Source: Fervidobacterium sp.
GTDB lineage: Bacteria; Thermotogota; Thermotogae; Thermotogales; Fervidobacteriaceae
Assembly (NCBI GenBank): GCA_003526765.1
Contig: DPXZ01000070.1
Location: forward strand, 1 to 10,288
DNA: 10,288 nucleotides
Reading direction: 5' to 3'
Part shown: positions 5,739-10,288 of the stretch, one piece after another
Position numbering within the stretch: position 1 is the stretch's first letter
How the letters are laid out: the number at the start of each line of letters is the position of its first letter
The notes under the pieces: model-generated
What the model saw: only the letters and a program-made list of their open reading frames with translations
What the model was told of the DNA's origin: nothing
The model's database searches: none
Translations under genes and position numbers: made by a program

Positions 5739-6860
5739 ATGCCAAAGAAAGATTATTACGAAATATTGGGTGTTTCAAGAGACGCAAGCGATGAGGATAT
5801 AAGGACTGCTTATAAGAAGCTAATCAAGGAATGGCATCCAGATAGACATACAGGTAACGATAAGAAAGTCGCAGAGCAGAAGTTCAAAGAGATTCAAGAG
5901 GCTTACGAGGTGCTTTCAGACCCACAAAAAAGGGCAATGTACGATAGATTTGGTTATGTTGGTGAGGACATACCATATTCTCACGAAAGCAATGGATATG
6001 ACGGGTTTGGATTTGATGATGTTGTCAGAAACTTCATGAATGAAGATATTTTTAACATATTCTTCGGCGGTCAACGCACTCAAAGTAGATCAGCTGGTGG
6101 ACGTGGACAGAGAAGTCCAAGAAGAGGGGAAGACTTAAATATTAATATCACGATAGATGAATCCGATGTCTTTTCCGGAAAGAACGTGAATATCGACTAT
6201 GAACGCTACGAAGAATGTGAGAATTGCCACGGTGAGGGCGTGGAACCTGGTAGTAAATGGGTCACTTGTTCTAAATGCCATGGGAGTGGTGTTGTAAGAG
6301 AGGAACGCCGTACTCCTTTTGGTGTTTTTGTAAACCAATACACCTGCGATGCATGTGGTGGAAGCGGAACAATTCCAGGTGAGGTATGCCACACGTGTAG
6401 AGGTTTAGGACGAATTAGGAAACGAACTTCCACTAATATAAATATACCTGCCGGTATTGAGAATGGCACAATATTGAGAGTTCCAAAAAGGGGTAACGCA
6501 GGTGTAAGTGGTGGTGAGTATGGAGATCTTTACATTCATGTAAATATAAGAAAGGTAAGTGACTATGAACGTGAAGGTGATGATATAATAGCTAATGTAC
6601 ATATCGATTATGTAACGGCAATCCTCGGGGGAGAGGTAACTGTAACGTTGCCTAATAACGAGGAAGTCGAGATCGAAATTCCTGCCGGTATACAACCAAA
6701 TGAAACGGTTGTTGTTAGAGGGAAAGGATATCCAAATGTACGTAATGGAAGAAGAGGGAATTTCGTTGCGAAGGTAATTGTTGACATACCAAGAAAGGTT
6801 TCTTCGAGAGAAAGAGAATTGTTAAAGGAAATAGCTAAGATGAAAGGGGTTATAATTTGA
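5739..6860 (+). CDS. dnaJ: Chaperone protein DnaJ (class A J-domain protein)
   Basis: DnaJ delivers unfolded clients to DnaK and stimulates its ATPase. The 373-aa product has a J domain (1-71) with the HPD motif at 33-35, and a Gly/Phe- then Gly/Arg/Ser-rich linker (about 72-130). The zinc-binding region carries four CxxCxGxG repeats: CENCHGEG (160-167), CSKCHGSG (177-184), CDACGGSG (203-210) and CHTCRGLG (217-224). Two C-terminal client-binding beta domains follow, with [22 protein letters not shown] and [21 protein letters not shown]. All class A parts are present. The start is the ATG at 5739 after GAGGTGA (5727-5733), giving [13 protein letters not shown]; an in-frame ATG at 5700 lacks a binding site. 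dnaK is not in the window. The stop codon overlaps the next gene. Confidence 0.97.
   Translation: MPKKDYYEILGVSRDASDEDIRTAYKKLIKEWHPDRHTGNDKKVAEQKFKEIQEAYEVLSDPQKRAMYDRFGYVGEDIPYSHESNGYDGFGFDDVVRNFMNEDIFNIFFGGQRTQSRSAGGRGQRSPRRGEDLNINITIDESDVFSGKNVNIDYERYEECENCHGEGVEPGSKWVTCSKCHGSGVVREERRTPFGVFVNQYTCDACGGSGTIPGEVCHTCRGLGRIRKRTSTNINIPAGIENGTILRVPKRGNAGVSGGEYGDLYIHVNIRKVSDYEREGDDIIANVHIDYVTAILGGEVTVTLPNNEEVEIEIPAGIQPNETVVVRGKGYPNVRNGRRGNFVAKVIVDIPRKVSSRERELLKEIAKMKGVII
6843..6849 (+). promoter_or_regulatory. Ribosome binding site inside dnaJ for a TTG start
   Basis: AAAGGGG lies 7 nt before TTG 6857-6859. The TTG overlaps the dnaJ stop TGA (6858-6860) as TTGA, the arrangement typical of translational coupling. 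Confidence 0.65.
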
Positions 6861-8221
6861 AGATAGACGAAGAAAAAGTGTCCAAGAGAAGAAAGAGAGA
6901 AAAAAAGAGTGGCATGATTTTAAAGATAATTTTGCCAATAGTTTTGCTTGTGGCAATGGTAACTATTGCATTTTCGTTTTTCAATCCACAGAAGGATTCT
7001 GAAAGTTCTTCTGGGATTGTTGGTAATTTGGTTGCCTTTGTTACTGGATCAAAGAGTGGATTAAAGAATTCCAATGACTCTAGTGCTTCTTCGATAAATA
7101 TAAATGAAGGCGATATAGTCTATGATCAAGCACTTGAAACTAGATTCTATAAGACGATATCTGTCTCCGATGGGATGATATCGGTTGGCACAGTGTTGAG
7201 AGAGCAAAACACGAAGTATCAACTCATCGTTACAAGATTCGATGAAAATGGTAACTTAACATGGAAATACGAGTTTGGAAATGATGGTGATGAGTGGGGA
7301 TACGATATCATTGAAGAAGAAGACGGATATGTAGTTTTGGGTATTGCTGCGTCTCCATCTTTGAATGTGCGTGGAAGATACGATGCTTTGGTTTTGAAAT
7401 TGACCAAAGATGGAAAACTTGTATGGTACAAAACTTACGGTGGGCCCGACTGGGATAGAGCATACAAAATAGTCAAGGTAAAAGGTGGATATGCCTTCGT
7501 TGGTGATAATTACATGAAGGGCGGAGATGTTTCCGAAAATTATGGTGAACATGATTTTTGGATTGTTAAGATAGACAATAATGGAAATATTCTTTGGGAC
7601 AAGAGCTTTGGTGGGATAAGATGGGATAGAGCATACAGCATCGGATACATAGAGGAAAGTGATACAATTATCATAGTGGGCTCATCTAATTCATTCACAG
7701 ATGGTACGAGGTATGAAGGATACGTAGTAGCATACAGTGGCAATGGTGAACTTCTTTGGAAGACTCAGCTTGTGAATGGCCAAGCTGTATGGCCATTCGA
7801 CTTGAAAGTCGATGGCAAGGATATATTCGTTGGTGGTTACACGACTGAAAGGTCTGGTAATGGCAACAGTTATGTAGAAAAGGCATTTGTTGCAAAACTC
7901 AACGATATGGGCGGAGTACAGTATCTGAAGACTTTTGGTGCAAACGTTAGGTTGCAGTCAATAAGTGTTCTCAATTCTGATGATGAGGAAGATAGATTAA
8001 TCTTTGCTGGATACAAGGATGTAAATGGTACAAAACAACCTTGGTATGGTGATTTTGTGTTGAATGATAGGACTTCTAACCCTGTAGTTGTGGAACGCAG
8101 TATCAATTCAGAATATGGAATGCTCTTCGATGCAACTTTAAGTGGAAATGCAGCACTTTATTCTGGTATGAGCATGAAAAATGGCATATACGAAGGTATC
8201 GTAAAGATCATGCCTGAGTGA
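6857..8221 (+). CDS. Membrane-anchored beta-propeller-like repeat protein, last gene of the heat-shock operon
   Basis: The 454-aa product is unnamed. A very basic N-terminus (KRRKREKKS, 10-18) precedes a single TM helix (about 20-41), which predicts a type II membrane protein with the C-terminus outside. A Ser/Asn-rich spacer (about 46-84) leads to about seven repeats of 45-55 residues starting near 97, 146, 199, 256, 308, 364 and 415. Each has a pattern like W-kTyGG-xxWDRAYxI-xxxxxGYxxVG-..-FWIVKIDxNGNILW; the best copies are [20 protein letters not shown] and [18 protein letters not shown]. Such repeats occur in extracellular beta-propellers of bacteria and archaea. The TTG start overlaps the dnaJ stop, with a binding site 7 nt upstream, so translation is probably coupled. 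BamB-like or other envelope roles are possible, but no catalytic motif is visible. The fold is inferred; the function is unknown. Confidence 0.9.
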   Translation: MKIDEEKVSKRRKREKKSGMILKIILPIVLLVAMVTIAFSFFNPQKDSESSSGIVGNLVAFVTGSKSGLKNSNDSSASSININEGDIVYDQALETRFYKTISVSDGMISVGTVLREQNTKYQLIVTRFDENGNLTWKYEFGNDGDEWGYDIIEEEDGYVVLGIAASPSLNVRGRYDALVLKLTKDGKLVWYKTYGGPDWDRAYKIVKVKGGYAFVGDNYMKGGDVSENYGEHDFWIVKIDNNGNILWDKSFGGIRWDRAYSIGYIEESDTIIIVGSSNSFTDGTRYEGYVVAYSGNGELLWKTQLVNGQAVWPFDLKVDGKDIFVGGYTTERSGNGNSYVEKAFVAKLNDMGGVQYLKTFGANVRLQSISVLNSDDEEDRLIFAGYKDVNGTKQPWYGDFVLNDRTSNPVVVERSINSEYGMLFDATLSGNAALYSGMSMKNGIYEGIVKIMPE

Positions 8222-8242
8222 TATAGCACGTTGTAATTACAT

Positions 8243-9013
8243 TCATTGCAGTATTTTTTTGAGATTATCTTTGTAAACCCTTCCCACTGGAATGATGTCA
8301 TCGTTGTCCATCATTAAGCTCGTTGACCCCAGATAATTTTTAAGCACTTTCTTTATATGATCAATCGAAACAATGTAAGATTTGTGGGCTCTCAAGAACT
8401 TATCATTTGGGAGTTTCTTTTCGTACTCTTTTAACGTTTCCTTTGTGTTATATCTCTCTTTATTCGTTACAACACATGTTATAGCATTATCAGACATAAT
8501 GTAAATTATATCGTCAAAATTTACAAAGCTTATTTCGTCATCTGATTCGATCGGTATCTTGTTCCTGTACGATAAAGAGGGCTCGGAACGCATCTGATTG
8601 ATGATTCTTTCTATTCTCACATTTTGATTACCACGTTTTGTTTTGTTGTCTTCAACAGTTGCTATTTGGTCTAACCGTTCCAATCTTTCCAGCGTTTTCT
8701 TTAGCCTTTCTCTGCTAACAGGTTTTAGTATATAGTCGATAGCATTTTCTTCAAATGCCTTAACTGCGTATTCCGAATATGCAGTAGTAAAAACTATGTA
8801 AGGCTTATACGATGTGTTCTCGATAACATAGAATCCATCGTAAGCTCCCAAATTTATATCAAGAAAAACCATGTCTGGCTTCAGAGCGTCTATGATTTTA
8901 ACTGCTTTTTCAGCATCGTTTTCAATAGCCAAGACATCTATTCCTTCTTCCTTAAGCAATTTCTCGAGCATGAGTGCTTGGATTTTTTCATCCTCGACTA
9001 TCACACATTTCAT
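8243..9013 (-). CDS. LytTR-family response regulator (REC + LytTR DNA-binding domain)
   Basis: The 256-aa product is a complete two-component regulator. The receiver domain (1-118) has the acidic pair E7/D8, the phosphoacceptor D52 in FLDINL, the conserved TT at 76-77 and K97 in LKPVS. The region 119-147 is a linker. Residues about 148-256 form a LytTR domain with ISFVNFDDIIYIMSDN, FLRAHKSYIVSIDHIKKV and IPVGRVYKDNLKKIL. LytTR proteins bind pairs of short direct repeats, often upstream of membrane or envelope genes. The ATG at 9013 follows AAGGAG (complement 9024-9029) with 10-nt spacing. The gene lies 18 nt downstream of its kinase in one operon. I saw no clear pair of LytTR-type sites at the operon's own promoter. 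It ends 21 bp from the convergent propeller gene. Confidence 0.95.
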   Translation of the reverse strand: MKCVIVEDEKIQALMLEKLLKEEGIDVLAIENDAEKAVKIIDALKPDMVFLDINLGAYDGFYVIENTSYKPYIVFTTAYSEYAVKAFEENAIDYILKPVSRERLKKTLERLERLDQIATVEDNKTKRGNQNVRIERIINQMRSEPSLSYRNKIPIESDDEISFVNFDDIIYIMSDNAITCVVTNKERYNTKETLKEYEKKLPNDKFLRAHKSYIVSIDHIKKVLKNYLGSTSLMMDNDDIIPVGRVYKDNLKKILQ

Positions 9014-9031
9014 GTTTACGCAACTCCTTCT

Positions 9032-10018
9032 TCAGATTTTGAGAAATATCCTTACGACAGTTCCACTTTCAGCACTACTCAAGATGTCCATGTGGCTTCC
9101 AGAAGAGAATAGTTTCAATCTCTCCTCAACTAAGTTCAGCCCAGTACCATTTTGTAAATTGTCTGAGCCTACTCCATCGTCTTGTACAGTTAAAATAACG
9201 TAAGTATCAGAGCGTTCACATATGACTTTGATAAAGCATGGCTTTGTACTCTTCGATATGCCATGAACAATCGAATTTTCAACGATAGGTTGCAAAAGTA
9301 AAGATGGTACTTTCAAGTTTTTGCACTCGTTTGGAAGTGTCAATTCATACGATAATTTATCATCGAGCCGAACCTTTTGTACTCTTAAATATTTCTCTAT
9401 CATATCGTACTCTTCTTGTAGCTCCCACACATCTGGAGCATCAATTGTAGTTCTGAAAAGCTCTGCCAGCGATGACAGGTATTGTGCTATTTCCTTTTGA
9501 TCATTTCCTATCTCCAACATCGATATTGCTGTACCTATCGAATTGAAGAGAAAGTGTGGATTGACTTTTGATTTTAGAAGTTGAAATTCTGTTTCCAATT
9601 TTATTTTCTTTAACTTTTCATATTCGCCTATTTGCTTTTCTAATTCTCGTTTCAGTGCTACGTACGATATGCCAAATGAAACCAAGAGCAACGTTGTTAC
9701 GAGCGCTAAGGCATTGGTGAAGTTGATGAATTTGTCGTAACTATACTTACTTAGCCAAAAATTTGAAAGATTAATGAGTAGAAAAGCAATAGCAAAAATA
9801 ACTCCAATGAGAGTGAAAGCAAAGGATACCTTAGATTTCGTACCTTCATTTTTCAGATTTGCGGCCCATGATCTCAATATGTAATAGGTTATTCCAACCG
9901 TGTTTACTATCACAAATATCGATATGATGGACACAAGATAGAGATTTGCTGGTATGAAATACATGATGAAGATAAAGATTACAACAGCGATTAGCTGGAG
10001 AAAAAGTAGGAATCTCAA
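9032..10018 (-). CDS. LytS/YehU-type sensor histidine kinase
   Basis: This membrane kinase should phosphorylate the adjacent LytTR regulator. About four TM helices lie in the first 125 residues (numbered from the ATG at 10027: about 4-24, 28-51, 68-87, 103-123), with no sizeable extracellular domain, so the signal is probably sensed in or at the membrane. A coiled-coil linker (about 125-150) leads to the His_kinase box with H158 in KVNPHFLFNS. The ATPase part shows the N box LLLQPIVENSIVHGI (about 243-257), DDGVG (283-287) and GTGLNLVEERL (294-304). The start is uncertain: GAAAGGA (10028-10034) abuts the ATG at 10027, too close for use, but stands 9 nt from the in-frame TTG at 10018. I chose that TTG (328 aa). 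It is first in a two-gene operon with its own promoter. Confidence 0.94.
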   Translation of the reverse strand: MRFLLFLQLIAVVIFIFIMYFIPANLYLVSIISIFVIVNTVGITYYILRSWAANLKNEGTKSKVSFAFTLIGVIFAIAFLLINLSNFWLSKYSYDKFINFTNALALVTTLLLVSFGISYVALKRELEKQIGEYEKLKKIKLETEFQLLKSKVNPHFLFNSIGTAISMLEIGNDQKEIAQYLSSLAELFRTTIDAPDVWELQEEYDMIEKYLRVQKVRLDDKLSYELTLPNECKNLKVPSLLLQPIVENSIVHGISKSTKPCFIKVICERSDTYVILTVQDDGVGSDNLQNGTGLNLVEERLKLFSSGSHMDILSSAESGTVVRIFLKI

Positions 10019-10065
10019 GTAAATCATTCCTTTCGATTAGATATTGCTCGTATACTTCATCTCAT

Positions 10066-10094
10066 ATTTTACAATATTTGTGTGAAGATTGCAA
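10066..10094 (-). promoter_or_regulatory. Candidate promoter of the kinase-regulator operon
   Basis: On the minus strand TTGCAA (10094-10089), a 17-nt spacer and TAAAAT (10071-10066). The -10 has one mismatch and the -35 two. Transcription would begin near 10060, about 40 nt before the TTG start. The -35 sits in the U-tract of the upstream gene's terminator. Confidence 0.5.
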
Positions 10095-10126
10095 AAAAAC
10101 AAAAATGCCCCTTCATCGAAGGGGCA
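10093..10126 (-). terminator. Strong leftward rho-independent terminator
   Basis: TGCCCCTTC (10106-10114) and GAAGGGGCA (10118-10126) form a perfect 9-bp stem with a 3-nt loop. On the minus strand it is followed by TTTTTGTTTTTTT. It ends a leftward gene entering from the right edge and insulates the kinase operon. Confidence 0.9.
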
Positions 10127-10152
10127 GGAGGTATGAGGAAGGAGGAAAAGCC

Positions 10153-10288
10153 CTATACGTCAAAATATAGATCATATTCTTTTGGATGTGGAATGGCCAA
10201 AACTTGCCTTTCTTCTTAAAGTTTTACTTTGACCCAGTGCTCTGTTAAGTTCTCTTGGGAAAGTTGTAAGGAATTTGTCATTGGCTAT
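10153..10288 (-). CDS. Possible 3' end of an unidentified leftward gene (frame uncertain)
   Basis: The terminator at 10093-10126 implies a leftward gene here. Two minus-strand frames compete. One is open from the window edge and stops at TGA 10174-10172, reading DKFLTTFPRELNRALGQSKT near its start. The other has stops at 10218-10216 and 10155-10153, and its last stretch VLAIPHPKEYDLYFDV looks like a natural C-terminus. A single-base shift near 10206-10218 would join them into one reading. With only 136 bases I cannot tell a frameshifted gene from chance or from a short spacer after a gene ending at 10172. No family is recognised. Confidence 0.3.

Noticed and set aside
8232..8241. Palindrome TGTAATTACA between the convergent genes
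   Set aside because: AT-rich, far from any promoter, and unable to form a stable hairpin; probably chance.
10133..10219. 28-codon + strand ORF right after AGGAGGT
   Set aside because: The binding site abuts the ATG with no spacing, the sequence is the complement of a terminator-flanking purine run, and the peptide shows no protein-like pattern.
1..10288. CRISPR arrays, tRNA or rRNA genes, insertion sequences, attachment sites, prophage or defence systems
   Set aside because: No spaced repeats, cloverleaf sequences, transposase motifs or terminal inverted repeats were seen; the genes are core or ordinary signalling and transport genes.

Overview
The window looks like chromosomal core DNA from a member of the Thermotogae, most like Fervidobacterium or Thermosipho. 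The reasons are an AT-rich composition, Lys/Glu-rich proteins, strong GGAGGTG-type ribosome binding sites, several probable TTG starts, and an hrcA-grpE-dnaJ order without dnaK (as recalled for Thermotoga maritima TM0851-TM0849). The genus is inference. Nothing indicates a phage, plasmid, insertion sequence, CRISPR array or tRNA/rRNA gene.

Layout: (a) 2-175 (+) is the 3' end of an unrecognised gene, closed by a terminator. (b) 234-1616 (-) is a membrane receptor with a periplasmic amino-acid-type binding domain, one membrane helix and a cytoplasmic domain resembling a GGDEF domain without its catalytic motif. (c) 1908-2687 (+) is rpsB (ribosomal protein S2), with its own promoter and a leader of about 155 nt that can fold into a long nested hairpin; tsf does not follow it. 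(d) 2768-3652 (-) is an EamA/DMT-family transporter that shares a bidirectional terminator with rpsB. (e) 3887-8221 (+) is the heat-shock operon: hrcA, grpE, dnaJ and a membrane-anchored beta-propeller protein whose start overlaps the dnaJ stop. It is driven by a near-consensus promoter, and a degenerate CIRCE operator lies at the predicted start site. (f) 10018-8243 (-) is a LytS/LytTR-type two-component pair. (g) After a strong leftward terminator, the right edge holds the 3' end of another leftward gene, not identified.

How the genes work together: HrcA represses the operon by binding the CIRCE-like site. GrpE and DnaJ are the nucleotide-exchange and J-domain co-chaperones of a DnaK encoded elsewhere. 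The fourth gene, predicted to expose a propeller outside the membrane, is the oddest member: its coupling to dnaJ suggests co-expression with the chaperones, possibly an envelope-stress link (inference). The receptor and the two-component pair are independent signalling genes without an evident target in the window.

Most of the window is ordinary housekeeping DNA. The places most worth a second look are the rpsB leader RNA, the dnaJ-coupled propeller gene, the divergent CIRCE site, and the receptor with a catalytically dead GGDEF-like domain.
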